In this document: in pieces, positions 35,226-48,154 of the stretch
How the letters are laid out: each line of letters opens with the position of its first letter
Position numbering within the stretch: position 1 is the first letter of the stretch
Source: Flaveria trinervia
Lineage: Eukaryota; Streptophyta; Magnoliopsida; Asterales; Asteraceae
Assembly: GCA_025506515.1 (NCBI GenBank)
Contig: CM046442.1
Span: forward strand, 15,367,687 to 15,431,686
DNA length: 64,000 nt
Direction: 5' to 3'
The notes under the pieces: generated by a model
The model's database searches: none
What the model was told of the DNA's origin: nothing
What the model saw: only the letters and a program-made list of their open reading frames with translations
Program-made: the position numbers and the translations under genes

Positions 35226-36951
35226 ACATTCGTTTTTAACTTAACCATTCAAAGCTGAATCGAATGGTTAAGAAGCTGTATTTTCTGAAACAAACACTTT
35301 AACATCTGACCGGTTCAGAAGTAGCCTTTTAATAAAATACAAACCCACAGTGATATCCAGCAATACAATAGCAATGTTCATCCACATCCTATGTCAAGTC
35401 TTCACCAAGTATCGAGTCGATCCAATGCTAACAACCACACATAAGTTTTACCTTTACCACTTAAAAGGCCTTGCATCTTCTCAAAGTACATTCACTATTA
35501 TATTCATTAACTTTATAAAGTATCCTGAGCGCCCATTTGATTCGTAGAATGTTGTTCCAAGGAATTAGAGTTCAAATTGGAATCTAAATTTTCTTAACAC
35601 TGTTAAGGTGTTTGGTTGGTAATTTTAAGTAAATTTGAAATGTTAATTTTGAACATTTCATTAGATTGTTGAATACTCCATGGGTTAGTAAAAGGGAAAA
35701 ATTCTAATAAATGTAGGAAACTTTTAATTTCAATTTCATCTGTTGAACAACCGAATATTATTTTGGATGGAAAATTTTTTATTTTTTTTTTCGATTCTAG
35801 AGAATTCTGTAGACCATACTGTGCCTAATTTCTATTAAATTTACCTAAAGTTTTCGTTTCTAAACTCACTCATCTTTAACTATGCCTTCTAACCCTAATT
35901 AACTTTTTATGAATGTATATATTTTAAAAATTAAGTTAGGCAATTGAAATATATCTGAATTTTGGTTACTAAAAAGTGGAAAAAATCTAGTTAATTTGAT
36001 TTAAGAGTTAATAGTGTAAAACATTCACAACTTAATAACAAAGTTTTAAAATTGTTAATTTTATAATTAACTAGAATAAATCACTAAATAGTAATAAAAG
36101 TATATATGTTTCAATCTACTAAGCTTAATTTATAAAATTTTTTAAAACTTATAAAATTATTACGTGTGATTGGAGCACTTAGTCAAAGCTTAGTAACCTT
36201 TAAGGGACAAATACATGACCATATTACAAGCTCAATACTCTTAGTTATAAGTTACTTACCAAAAATAATTTGTTGTTTTTCATTACTTCATCTAGCCTGG
36301 ATACCTTTTGAGCGTAGGATATGTTTTTCTAAATTAAAGTATTTTGTGTGTATACGAGATCTTCAGTTTAATAAATCAAATGAAATTTTCTTTAAGAACG
36401 AGATGTTCATTTAAGTGTAAAACTTGTATGAAATGGTAACCCAAAGTCAAACCGAACAGTTTCTTATAACAGGATAAAAGGTTGCAATAAAATTGGATCC
36501 TTTATGAAAAGAGATGATATGTGAGAGTCATAACTTTTAAAACCGTCAATTGTTAGTTGTTACCTTAGTAGTAACTAAGTTATCATTGATTATCAAATAT
36601 TAGTAATAACAAAGTGCTATTGATCAATACTAAGTTTTGCTACTATCGATGCTTAAAGTTGATATGAAAGTCAATTTGCCATTGAGATCGTATTTCCTAC
36701 TGATGCTCAGTTGATATCAATGCATCACTTGTTAATGAAATACCAAAGTAACTATTGATCATAGTTTCAACCAATGATAAGTAGCAATCTACTAACGATG
36801 AATCAATTCTTTCGGATCATCAATTTATGCAACTTTCATCAATCAATCAATAACATGTTAAAATAGAATTTTCTTTGCATTGACTAATCAATTTGATTAC
36901 CACCTAAAGCATTGTCCTAAATTTAATTATACTAAAATGACTTTAGTAACG
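35226..36951. other. AT-rich intergenic DNA
   Basis: No gene, LTR end or inverted repeat could be supported. A TTTGATTCG..GAATG phrase near 35537 hints at a MITE end without a partner. Confidence 0.45.
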
Positions 36952-38268
36952 TTAAAATGTAACATCCGGCCCATTTGAGAAAATATGAGCCCGAACATGT
37001 TTTGTCAATTATATTAATCAAACACATTATTCAAACTATTCATTTATTTTGGTGATTCAAAAACAATAAATGTGTTATTTAACTAATTTTGTAAATTTTA
37101 TGATTCAAGTTTACATTTATTTGATCATTTAATCAATTTATAAACTTTTGAGATTTTATTTAGTATTTATGAGTTTTAATTATTATATAGAAAAATAATT
37201 AGACTTTAAAAATTCTATAAGATTTATAAAGATATATAAATATATAAAGACTATTATCATTTACAATATTTTAACCATCTTAATAATTAAACAACAAATA
37301 TTTAACAAGATTAATAATTTTTCTAATGTTTTTATGAATAAATAATTTGAATAATCATTTAAATTTGAATTTTATAAAGCATAGGTTGAAAATGTAATTA
37401 CTAAAACTTTGTTTTAAAAAGTTTAGTCATAAAATAATAAACTATTAAAATCATAGGGACCAAAAGTGTAAATTTTGTTTAAACCCAACCCAAACCACCC
37501 ATGCCATAACCCCATTGGTCCCTGTCTCCGGCCAAGCTCCGGTGACCACCAAACCACTCACAAAAATCAAATTTAATGAAATTAAAATGACCCTTAACCC
37601 TTGTGACCAAGATTCAAACATGTTACCATGTTTCAGTTTGATTTTAAATGCGGTTATGAACATTCAAATCAAAACCAAAACTTGTTCAAACAAAAAATCG
37701 GTTACAACTCAAATATATGTGAAATCAATTGAATCGACTTGCAACACATGATTAATTTGATTATCATCAATGGTTGCATCTCGAATCATACTCATAACAG
37801 TCTTAAAAATTGAATCCTAAAAGATATAGTTTTAAAGATATAGTTTTTACATTTAATTATCTTTAATAGAATAAAAATGTTACAGTAACCATTATTAAAT
37901 TTACTGCAAGTCTTAAAAATTGTATAGAAACTATTATGTCAATAATATTCATTCTAGAAATATCTATTTGATTTCTTAAATTTTAAACCATATATCCAAT
38001 GGTTTAATATTATAAAACCATTACAAGAGCGTTTGAAGGTTTAATTTTAAAACTTTACAAAATGGTTTTAAAACAAACAAATTATTTTTCAATAATTTAT
38101 TTTGAACAAGTTTTAAACAATTAATATTAACGTTTAACTAATATTTATTATTCAATTTCACTAATTATTCGTTATCATTTTCAATCTTAATTATTTAATC
38201 TATATATTCCATCTTTATGAAATCAAAATATAAGTAGTTATATTACTTTATTTATGTTATACTGCTTA

Positions 38269-40423
38269 TGTAACATCCGATTATTCTTTTAAAGTTAATA
38301 AAGAAAGAATAAAGCCAAGAAAAAGAAAGAAAATAAATAGAGCTCAAGTAGAGGGACCCAAGATGTAAAAAGGACAAAAACATTGAAAAGTTGGTGTAAA
38401 AATAGGCATGGCTGCCCACTTCACGTACTGCACAATATCTTCGGATATTTTTAGAGAAAGAAAGAGCAGAGCTTGGGTTTGAAGAAGAAGAAATGCAGAA
38501 GTTCGAATTCAAGGTAAGAATTCGTGTGTTTATGGTGTTCTTAACTGGTTTTATCCTCGGTTGTATGGTTATGTGTGTTTGTATGTTCGGTTGTGTGTGT
38601 TTTGGTGGGTTTCTAGGCGGTTGAACTCAATTGTAAATGGGTTGTGAAGAAGTCATAACCAAAGGGCTGCAAAGGTGAGTTCTAGAACCCCATTTTTACA
38701 TGTTTTTAACTGTTTTGGGGCTGGAAATGTATGTATGAACTTTTTATAAAAGTTGGGTTTTTATACCCATATGTATGTATGTGTGTATGTTGCGGGTGGG
38801 GTTTGATTCTTGGGCTATGTATGTGTTTGATGTTGTTATGGTTATGTTTCTAAGGCTTAGAATGCATGATTTAAGCTTAGAATAAGTTTGAGAATGATTG
38901 GGGACTAAATTATGATGTTTAAGTGTGAAATAGGCTACTCATACGCCCAAACAGGATTCATGCGCCTAGTATGGAAATCTGCCTAAGTGTCCTCATGTGC
39001 TCGAAACCTAATGTGCCCGTATAGTACTCATGCACCTAGAAATAGGCTGAAATTGACTAAGTGTTCATATGCCCAAATAGCTCATGCGCCTAGGCACTCA
39101 TGCGCCTGCATAGTGCTCATGCGTCTAGAATTGCCCAGAATAGACTAAGCGTTCCTCATGCGCCTGAGAGGTCAAGAGCCTGCATAGTGCTCATGCTCCT
39201 GCATAGTGTTCATGCGCCTAAAGACTTAGATTATTTTCTAACTTTTCGAGGAAAAAGTGAAATATAGGCTTTGACTTGGGATGTTCCCGGGGTATAGTAA
39301 GTGACTTTTTGAAGTCAATGGTGATGTGATGAGCATAGTATGATGATGTATGTTTGATGCTTATGCATGTTGGTATGTTGCATGTATGTTATGTCATGTG
39401 TGATGGTGCCTTGTATGGCGATGTTTGTATGATTATGATTATGTTATGTATGTTTATCTTTCCCGTGGCTTTACATGTTATAGTTCTGAAAGGAATGATA
39501 AAGTATTATGTAACATAAAGTGAAAGATAATGAAAAGAGGAACATAATGATAGAATGCATGCATTAATGAAAGAGAAAGTAATGAAAGGCTTGCAAGCAA
39601 AATGTACGGAGGTGCACGGCTCTAAAATGTCGTAAGCTCAACTGTGTGTGGTTTAGCTAACCCTTAAGGATACACGCACGGGTCCAGTCTTTGTCACTGA
39701 CCAGTGATATAGTACATGGTTTATAGTGATTACACACCCTAGTGCTGCTGCCAGGCTTTGTGCGTTATGGAAGTCATTTATGATCTTCGACCCAGTACCC
39801 GCTTTGTGTATACGTTTGGGGTGTAGTATACAGTGGGGATCTTTGTCGCTTACCCCGGTGCTGGTGCCAGGTTTGTGCGTTATGGAAGTCATTTATGATC
39901 TTCGGCTCAGTACCGCATTCATTTGGGGCATAACTGATGACACTGATCTGGAAAGAGACACAGAGATAAAGAAAGAATGTGATGAACAGTAAAGAAGATA
40001 ATAATGTTATTATGTATGTGTATGTACGATGTGTGATCATGTACGGCGTTATAGTATGATTTGAAAGAAAGTAAAGAACGGTTTTAACTAATGTAAAGTA
40101 TGTTTTATTTTAAAACTAGAACTCACTTAGCAACGCTGACTTTTATGTGTTTCCAGTTGGCAGGTAAAGGTTGCTGAGGATGGCACAGGGCGGCTACTTG
40201 GCTCTTTTTGGATGGCATCCTTATTTATAATGCTTTTGTGATGTAATGCAAGAAGAATTTTGTAATGTGATAACGATGTATTATTTTACAAAAGCTATTA
40301 TAATTAAATGAAATGTCATTTTTGAATGTTTTCTGCTGCAATATTTTCTTTAAGTTAATGTAAATATATGTTTTATGTGCGATGATTGCCCAGCTGTAAG
40401 CGTCCCGAGAACGGGGCCTTACA
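38269..40423 (+). repeat. 5' LTR of the Tekay element
   Basis: The LTR is 2155 bp. It contains a CATGCGCC-rich array (about 38938-39225). It also has a roughly 120-bp tandem duplication around GTGCGTTATGGAAGTCATTT (39757-39780 and 39874-39897). A CAAAGGTGAGTTCTAG donor-like site lies at about 38669. Confidence 0.95.
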
Positions 40424-40426
40424 AGT

Positions 40427-40440
40427 TGGTATCAAAGCCA
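40427..40440 (+). other. Primer-binding site of the Tekay element
   Basis: TTGGTATCAAAGCC follows the 5' LTR after 3 nt and matches the initiator-Met primer complement with one change. Confidence 0.85.
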
Positions 40441-40776
40441 AAGTTTAAGTGAAATGGGTAAAATTTTAAAATAAACCTAAACTTAAACTGAAAATGGGAC
40501 GGAAAGAGAACGGATGCCAGTCCGAGTAGCTGCGTGCCATCAGGTATTTTCTTAATGTTAACCGGCATTATGTGCGCATGTTATGTGGTTTATGTGTTGT
40601 TTGTAGATTTAGATACTAATGTAGTCAGGATAGGTAATGCTTGGCTTATGAAGAGTAAAGTATGTGGCTAATCACAACTGGCCACTGTAATTAAGGACTT
40701 ACTATACTTGACATAAACTGAGCTATTCCCTTGAATAACCGTGTTGGTGTTTGAATCTTATAGTGTGTGTTACAGG

Positions 40777-42000
40777 ATGGCCAATGGTAGATCATCAAAG
40801 GCTTCATGTGGTGGAGGTCGTGGTGGACGTGGTGCTGAGCCCGGGCTACAAGAGGAAGGCATAGGGCCGAGAAGGTGGTTCACGAAGAACACGAGACCCC
40901 TCTTCCAGAGGGCGGAGACGAGAGTGCGAACCTAAGAGCCTCAGTGAAGGAGGCTGTTGTGGAAGAAGTGAATCAGGTCATGCAGACGATCTTACCGTTG
41001 TGGTGACCAAAGTGGTAAAGACGGTACGAGAAGGGGAGACGAAAGAAAGGAGTAGGCCTACGGGCGAAGGAAGATGTCCTGAGACTGAGATGGTTTTCTC
41101 GGATGACGAGGAAGAGGAGGAGGAAGAAGAGCTTTTGCAGGAGACAACACGAGGCTGTAACTACGAGGCATTTCAAAGATGCAAGCCTCCAACCTTCAAT
41201 GGTAATGACGCTATGCTGCTCACTGGTTGGTGAGAGAGATGGAAGCTGTTCTGAACATCAACGAGTGCCGAGAGGACCAAAAGGTGAAGTTTGCTGCCCA
41301 TTCATTCGTGGACTCAGCTTTGTGCTGGTGGGACAATATCGTCCAAGCCGAGGGTAGTCGGGCGATAGGAAGGATGAAATGGGCAGAGTTGAAGAGGTTG
41401 GTGATTGAGGAGTTCTGTCCTCATCGTGAGATGGGCAAAGTGGAGAGAGAGTTCCTGCAGCTGGAGGTGGGAACGATGACACATCAACAATACACCACTA
41501 AGTTCAACGAGATGGCACGACTGGTGCCAGATCAAGTGACAACCTCATCACAAAAGATCAAGAGATATATCCAGGGCTTTCCGGCGGATGTCCGCAGGCA
41601 TATGATCCCTGCCCGACCGAGCACGTTTAGGTTGGCGGTTGATCTAGCATGAAGATTGTATGATAAGCAGACGGTGGTGGTGGCTGATGCCAGCAAGAAA
41701 GGTGGTGGTGATTAGAATTGGAACAGAAAGCGATTTGGGCGTGGCAGAGCCGCTCCAAACAACAAAGGTGCACGAGTGGATGACCGATGTGTGGTCACAT
41801 CCGGTGCGGGGTCAAAGAGGTGTGTCAAGTGTGACGGAGACACCGGGGAACGTAGAGTGGGATCCGATGTCTGTTTCTGTTGTGGGAGGACCGAACATGT
41901 GGCGAAGAACTGCGGGGTAAGGAGGTGTTATACTTGTGGTGAGGAGGGCCACATGAGCAGAGACTGCAAGAAGTCGAGGGCTGAAAGTTCTGGTGCTGGG
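40777..42000 (+). pseudogene. gag: Tekay gag with two CCHC zinc knuckles
   Basis: I take the ATG at 40777 as the start. The reading frame first passes through Gly/Arg-rich and Glu-rich sequence (to about 41220), then shifts by one base near 41224. The capsid-like part 41227-41652 has the Retrotrans_gag pattern SFVDSALCWWDNI, followed by FCPHREMGKVEREFLQL. It stops at 41650. The nucleocapsid part sits in another frame (41776 on) with CFCCGRTEHVAKNC and CYTCGEEGHMSRDC, both complete CX2CX4HX4C. The knuckles are intact although the gag frame is broken. Confidence 0.88.
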
Positions 42001-42424
42001 AAGAAGACGACCGGGACTGAAGGGCCGAGGGCGAGTGCCAAAGCATTCACGATGACGCAAGAGGAGGCTAGGAAGGACCCCGATGTTGTGTCAGGTACGT
42101 TTCTAGTAAACCAAACTTTAGCCTCTGTATTATTTGATTCTGATGCTAGTAAGAGCTTTATTTCTGCTACTTTCTGTGCTAAGTTGCCTGTTAGTAATAA
42201 GAATATAGATATGCCCTTCAATGTAGAAACTGCCATAGGTAAGTCTACCAGGATCTCTGAGACGATAGAAGGTTGTGATGTAGAATTAGAAGGTCACAAG
42301 TTTCATGTTAGACCATTTGTGATGACCTTAGGCGGATTTGACGTAGTCCTAGGAATGGATTGGTTGGCGGACTATGAGGCGAACATTGTGTGACGCAAGA
42401 AGATGATCCAATTGACGGCGCCTG
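42001..42424 (+). pseudogene. pro: Tekay aspartic protease with altered active-site motif
   Basis: The frame from the nucleocapsid continues to 42393 and includes the protease. The active-site motif reads LFDSDASKSF. The family has Gly after Asp-Ser, so Gly to Asp changes the catalytic loop. The second conserved part, FDVVLGMDWLADYEANI, is intact. It is followed by a TGA at 42391 in place of the usual continuation. The copy is probably inactive. Confidence 0.82.
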
Positions 42425-43511
42425 ATGAAGTTCGGTGCGGTTTACGGTGATCGAGTCACAACGATTCCGAAGGTGATTTCGATGGCAGTGGCGGGAAAGT
42501 GCATGAGGCGTGGATGTAGTGCTTACTTGGCCTACGTGAAGGATGTGGATACGCCAACACCACAACTGACTAACGTACCGGTGGTGTGTGACTTTCCAGA
42601 CGTGTTTCCCGAAACTTACCAGGAGTGCCATATGACCGGGAGATCGAGTTTCAGATTGATTTGATACCGAGTGCCCAACCTGTAGCTAAAGCACCGTATC
42701 GGTTGGCTCCGACTGAGATGAAAGAACTAATAGAGCAACTACATGAGTTGTTGGATAAGAGGTTCATTAGACCAAGTATCTCTCCTTGAGTTGCTCTGGT
42801 CTTATTCGTGAAGAAGAAAGACGGTAGTATGAGAATGTGTATAGACTACCGTGAGCTGAATAAGTTGACAGTAAAGAATTGGTACCCATTACCGAGAATT
42901 GATGATCTTTTGATCAACTTTAGGGTGCCAGTTGGTTTTCAAGGATAGACCTTCGATCTAGCTACCATTAGTTGAAGGTGAAAGAGCAGTATGTCCCTAA
43001 AACAGCTTTTCGTATGCGCTATGGACATTACGAGTTCCTTGTTATATCTTTTGGTTAAACGAACGCGCCAGCTGCCTTTATGGACTTGATGAATCGAGTG
43101 TGTCGGCCGGTGTTAGATAAATCAGTGATTGTGTTTATTGATGATATCCTGATTTATTCAAAAAGTGAGGAGGAGCATGCCGGTCACATTCGAGAGGTGT
43201 TGGAGACGTTGAGAAGGGAGAAGCTGTATGCTAAATTCTCCAAGTGTGTGTTTTGGTTGCGCGGGGTGCAGTTCTTGGGTCATGTGGTGAACCCTGAAGG
43301 GACTATGGTGGACCCGAAAAAAGTGAAGGCAGTGATGCAATGGAAGTCTCCAAAGACGCCATCCGAGATCGTAGTTTCTTGGGTTGGTGGGCTACTACAG
43401 AAGATTCATCCAAGACTTCTCTTAGATAGTTTCTCCACTAACCAAGTTGACCGAAAAGATGTAAAGTTTGTATGGGGTCAAGCTCAAGAGAAGGCGTTCA
43501 AGGAGTTATAG
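42425..43511 (+). pseudogene. RT: Tekay reverse transcriptase
   Basis: The start has PVVCDFPDVFPE and, after a shift, the region 42660-42900. It contains a phrase ending KKKDGSMRMCIDYRELNK in the usual place for Gypsy RT. Stops or shifts follow around 42788, 42945 and 43020-43080. The frame 43080-43511 is intact and carries the catalytic box FIDDILIYSKS at about 43136-43170, then FLGHVV. The enzyme is broken but readily recognised. Confidence 0.9.
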
Positions 43512-43926
43512 GCGAGGTTGACTCAAGCTCTTTTTTTGTCGTTGCCCGATGGAAGTGAAGATTTGGCGGTTTATTCAGATGCTTCCTACTCGGGGTTGGG
43601 ATGTGTGCTAATGCAGAGAGGAAAGGTTATAACCTATGCATCCCGGTAGTTAAAAGTTCATGAGGTCAATTACCCTACTCATGACTTGGAGCTAGCAGCT
43701 GTGGTTTTCACGTTAAAGATTGGAGGCACTACCTATACGGTACAAAGTACACCACATTCACCGACCATAAGAGCTTGAAGTACTTCTTCGGGCAGAAAGA
43801 TTTCAACATGAGGCAGAGAAGATGGTTGAAGCTCATAAAAGATTATGATTGCGAGATCCATTACCATCCGGGCAAAGCCAACGTGGTGGTGGACGCCCTT
43901 AGCCAGAAAGAGAGAGCTGAGCCGAT
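43512..43926 (+). pseudogene. RH: Tekay RNase H
   Basis: The region begins after the TAG at 43509. It has LAVYSDASYSGLGCVL with the first catalytic Asp, followed by YASR and a TAG (about 43648), then HDLELAAVVF with the catalytic Glu. The rest reads through several frames to LSQKERAE (about 43920). It is degenerate. Confidence 0.8.
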
Positions 43927-45068
43927 TTGGGTGAAAGCTTACCAGTGATCATGACCACTGATGTGATGAAGCAAGTCAAAGAGTTTCAAGATGAAGCATT
44001 GAAAGAATATCATCTTAACTCTGAAAGAATGAGAGGTCTGGTTGCGGAATTGGACGAAAACACACTTAGTGTTAGAACCCGATTCGGACGGATATGGATT
44101 CCTCATTTGGGGATCTATGTGTGAAGATTATAGATGAAGCTCATAAAACTCGGTACTCTATTCATCCCGATGCTACAAAGATGTACCAAGACATGGAGAA
44201 TGATTATTGGTGGCCGTGTATGAAGCGTGATGTGGTGGAGTATGTGGGTAAATGCCTTACTTGTTTACAAGTGAAGGAAGAGCATCAAAAGCCGTATGGG
44301 AAGATCCGACCTTTGGATATACCGGAGTGGAAGTGGGAGCATATCACCATGGACTTTATTACAAAGCTACCGCGTACCGCGCGAGGGTATGATGCCATAT
44401 GGGTGATAGTGGACTGTTTTACGAAAAGTGCTCACTTCCTACCGATTCACGAGACTTATTCATCCGAGAGGTTGGCGGATCTGTTCATTAAAGAGATTGT
44501 AACTCGTCATGGTGTGCCGGTATCTATTGTGTCTGATCGTGACACCCGGTTTACATCTAAATTTTGGAAGAAATTCCATGATGCTATAGGGAGGAGGTTA
44601 CACATCAGCACGGCTTATCATCCCCAGACTGATGGTCAGTCAGAAAGGACCATTCAGATGCTAGAAGATATGCTACGGGCATGCGTCATTGACTTTACAG
44701 GAAGTTAGGATGACCACTTACCGTTAGCTAAGTTCTCATATAACAACAGTTATCATGCCAGTATTGGTATGCCCCCTTATGAGATGCTATATGATAGGAG
44801 ATGCAAGACGCCCGTGTGTTGGGGTGATATTGGCCATAAAGAGTTAGGGAGCGTCGAAGTGGTCGAGGCTACGCCCGAGAAGCTAGAAAGGATCAAAGCC
44901 TTTATGAAGGCAGCGAAAGATAGGCAAAAGTCGTATGCCGATAAGAGACGTAGACTGATTGAGTTCCAGGTGGGTGATAGAGTCATGTTGAAGGTCTCAC
45001 CTTGGAAAGGTATCATTCAGTTCAAAAAGCGGGGCAAGTTGAGCCCAAGGTACATAGGGCCTTTCTGA
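43927..45068 (+). pseudogene. int: Tekay integrase with complete D,D(35)E triad
   Basis: The frame 44094-44708 is intact for 204 residues. It shows the HHCC domain (IDEAHKTRYSIHPD, then CLTC) and the catalytic residues Asp87 (MDFITKLP), Asp148 (VSDRDTRF) and Glu184 (GQSERT). The second Asp and the Glu are exactly 35 residues apart. A TAG at 44706 interrupts the C-terminal part. That part continues in 44769-45068 with the GPF-type ending (KLSPRYIGPF). The upstream frame 43927-44124 is the linker. The core is the best preserved domain of the element. Confidence 0.92.
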
Positions 45069-45405
45069 ATCGTTGCTCGAGTTGGAGAGGTGGCCTATAG
45101 ACTAGAGTTACTAGAGGAGTTAAGTTGAATTCATCCAACATTCCGTGTATCTCATCTGAGGAAATGTTTAGCAGAAGAGGATATGATTGTACCACTAGAG
45201 GATATCGAGGTAGATGAACGAATCAATTATGTGGAGCAACCAGTGGCAATCATTGATCGCAAAGAGAAGATGTTACGGAATAAAGTGGTTCCTCTTGTGC
45301 GTGTACAGTGGAAGCACATAAAGGATCTGAGTCTACATGGGAGACCGAAGAAGAAATGAGACAACATTACCCATGATTGTTTAAGGAATAACAGGTTTCG
45401 GGGAT
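45069..45405 (+). pseudogene. Tekay polyprotein tail with chromodomain-like segment
   Basis: After a TGA at 45066 the frame continues through VGEVAYRLELLEEL and HPTFRVSHLRKCL. It ends with NYVEQPVAIIDRKEKMLRN, VVPLVRVQWKH and a broken end near 45360. This is the position and general sequence style of the C-terminal chromodomain of Tekay-type chromoviruses, thought to guide integration to marked chromatin. The aromatic cage cannot be judged, because frameshifts cross the last part. Confidence 0.75.
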
Positions 45406-45414
45406 GAAACCTAT

Positions 45415-45429
45415 ATAAGGGGCTGGACT
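45415..45429 (+). other. Polypurine tract of the Tekay element
   Basis: TAAGGGGCTGGACT directly precedes the 3' LTR. It is interrupted by pyrimidines but is at the expected site. Confidence 0.65.
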
Positions 45430-47638
45430 TGTAATACCCGGTTATTCTTTTAAAGTTAGTAAAGAAAGAATAAAGCCAAGGAAAAGAAAGAAAAGAAATG
45501 GAGCTCAACTAGAGGGACCCAAGATGTAAAAAGGAAAAAAACTTTGAAAAGTTAGTGTAAAGTGGGCATGGCCGCCCACTTCACGTACTGCACAATATCT
45601 TTGGATATTTTTAGAGAGAGAAAGAGCAAAGCTCGGTTTTGAAGAAGAAGAAGTGCAAAAGTTCAAATTCAGGGTAAGAGTTCGTGTGTTTATGGTGTTC
45701 TTAACTGGTTTTATCCTTGGTTGTATGCTTATGTGTGTTTGTATGTTCGGTTGTGTGTGTTTTGGTGGGTTTCTAGGCAGTTGAACTCAATTGCAAATGG
45801 GTTGTGAAGAAGTCATAACCAAAGGGCTGCAAAGGTGAGTTCTAGAACCCCCTTTTTTATATTTTTAAATGTTTTGGGGCTGGAAATGTATGTATGAACT
45901 TTTTATAAAAGTTGGGTTTTTATACCCATATGTATGTATGTGTATATGTTGCGGGTGGGGTTTAATTCTTGGGCTATGTATGTATTTGATGTTGTTATGG
46001 CTATGTTTTTAAGGCTTAGAATGCATGATTTAAGCTTAGAATAAGTTTGAGAATGATTGGGGACTGAATTATGATGTTTAAGTGTGAAATAGGCTGCTCA
46101 TGCGCCCAAATAGGGTTCATGCGCTTAGTATGGAAATCTGCCTAAGTGTCCTCACGCGCCCAAAACCTCATGCGCCCGTATAGTTCTCATGCCCCTAAAA
46201 ATAGGCTGAAATTGACTAAGTGTTCATACGCCGAGATAGCTCACGCGCCTAGGCACTCATGCGCCTGCATAGTGCTCATGCGCCTAGAATTGCCCAGAAT
46301 AGACTAAGTGTTGCTCATGCGCCCCAATAGCGCTGATGCGCCTGAAAGTTTCCCATGCGCCTAAGTGTTCCTCATGCGCCTAAGAGGTCAAGTGCCTGCA
46401 TAGTGCTCATGCGCCTGCATAGTGTTCATGCACCTAAAGACTTAGATTATTTTCTGACTTTTCGAGGAAAAAATGAAATATAGGCTTTGACTTAGGATGT
46501 TCCCGGGTATAGTAAGTGATTTTTAGAAGTCAATGGTGATGTGATAGGCATAGTATGATGATGTATGTTTGATGCTTATGCATGTTGGTATGTTGCATGT
46601 ATGTTATGTCATGTGTGATGGTGCCTTGTATGGTGATGTTTGTATGATTATGTTTATGTTATGTATGTTTATCTTTCTCGTGGCTTTACGTGTTATAGTT
46701 GTGAAAGGAATGATAAAGTATTATGTAACGTAAAGTGAAAGATAATGAAAAGAGGAACATAATGATAGAATGCATGCATTAATGAAAGGGAAAGTAATGA
46801 AAGGCTTGCAAGCAAAATGTACAGAGGTGCAAGGCTCTAAAATGTCGTAAGCTCAACTGTGTGTGGTTTAGCTAACCCTTAAGGATACACGCACGGGTCC
46901 AATCTTTGTGACTAACCAGTGATATAGTACATGGTTTATAGTGATTACTCACCCCGATGTTGCTGCCAGGCTTTGTGCGTTATGGAAGTCATTTATGATT
47001 TTCGGCCCAGTACCCGCTTTGGGTATACGTTTGGGGTGTAGTATACAGTGGGGATCTTTGTCGCTTACCCCGGTGCTGGTGCCAGGCTTTGTGCGTTATG
47101 GAAGTCATTTATGATCTTCGGCCCAGTACCTCATTTGTTTGGGGCATAACTGATGACACTGATCCGGAAAGAGACACATAGATAAAGAAAGAATGTGATG
47201 AACATTAAAGAAGATAATTATGTTATTATCTATGTGTACGTACGATGTGTGATTATGTACGACGGTATAGTATGATTTGAAAGAAAGTAAAGAACGGTTT
47301 TAACAAATATAAAGTATGTTTTATTTTAAAACTAGAACTCAATTAGTAACGTTGACTTTTATGTGTTTCCAGTTGGTAGGTAAAAGTTGCTGAGGATGGC
47401 ATGAGGCAGCTACTTGGCTCTTTTTGGATGACATCCATTTTTATAATGCTTTTGTGATGTAATGCAACAAGAATTTTGTAATGTGATAACGATGTATTAT
47501 TTAAAAAAGCTATTATAATTAAATGAAATGTTATTTTTGAATGTTTTCCGCTGAAATGTTTTCTTTAAGTTAATATAAATATATGTTTTATGTGCGATAT
47601 TTGCCCAGCTGTAAGCGTCCTGGGAACGGGGCCTTACA
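45430..47638 (+). repeat. 3' LTR of the Tekay element
   Basis: The LTR is 2209 bp and begins TGTAATACCCGG where the 5' copy has TGTAACATCCG. The CATGCGCC array (about 46097-46440) has extra units compared with the 5' LTR, and the 120-bp duplication recurs at about 46970-47130. Confidence 0.95.
46097..46440. repeat. CATGCGCC-word array in the Tekay 3' LTR
   Basis: More than ten CATGCGCC or CATGCGCCTA words are separated by 10-30 bp. A diverged, shorter version lies in the 5' LTR (38938-39225). Confidence 0.75.
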
Positions 47639-48121
47639 ACTTAGTAACTTTGGGTTGCATTAATAGTTATACTATATGCATTAAATGTTGTACATATCTT
47701 TTGTTTGATTTTCTATTTCTTTTATTTTTATTTTAAATCTAATATTTTTACGTATTTTATAATTATCTCCTATAATTGTTCACTTTTAACTTTGGTTGTC
47801 TATTATTTTCTTAATTTTACAAAATTTTCATATACATGTCGCTCTAACTTTTGAGAGATAATACGTCATAACGTTTATGTGTGGTTCAACGTTGTTACAC
47901 CTATTTTTTTCCTATTTAACAGCCTGATTGCAACATCCGGATCCTAGGTCAACTTAGCTATTGTTTTTAAAGTTTTGCGTTTCACAAGTGTGGTTCAATA
48001 TTTTAGCATCTACTTTCCGTTTGGTTTTATTTTTATGTTTTTGTTTTTCTAATACGAGTTTTTCTAGCGTTGGCGGTCATTGATGGTGGTATGACGTTGA
48101 TGTTATTTGGCATAATTTTAC

Positions 48122-48154
48122 GCTCCCGTTGCAAAGCGGGGGGCTTAATACTAG
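48122..48154 (+). mobile_element. Probable Helitron 3' terminus
   Basis: A GC-rich hairpin (GCTCCCG / CGGGGGGC, about 48122-48144) is followed by TTAATA and CTAG at 48151-48154, then a T. This is the canonical Helitron 3' end in plants: hairpin, a few bases, CTAG, host T. The 5' TC end could not be located between 47644 and 48120. Confidence 0.5.

Larger units (their letters stand above)
38269..47638 (+). mobile_element. Ty3/Gypsy chromovirus, Tekay-type, 9.4 kb, degenerate
   Basis: The LTRs 38269-40423 and 45430-47638 start TGTAA and end CCTTACA. The flanks GCTTA and ACTTA match at four of five bases, consistent with one old 5-bp duplication with a substitution. The domain order gag (with two CCHC motifs), protease, RT, RNase H, integrase and chromodomain-like C-terminus is that of chromoviruses. 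The primer site is Met-type. The LTR length and the chromodomain sequence style fit the Tekay/Del clade. The polyprotein has many stops and frameshifts. Confidence 0.93.

Noticed and set aside
41258..42236. Minus-strand frames of 70-102 codons opposite Tekay gag and protease
   Set aside because: They are shadows of the plus-strand coding region, which has recognisable zinc knuckles and protease motifs.
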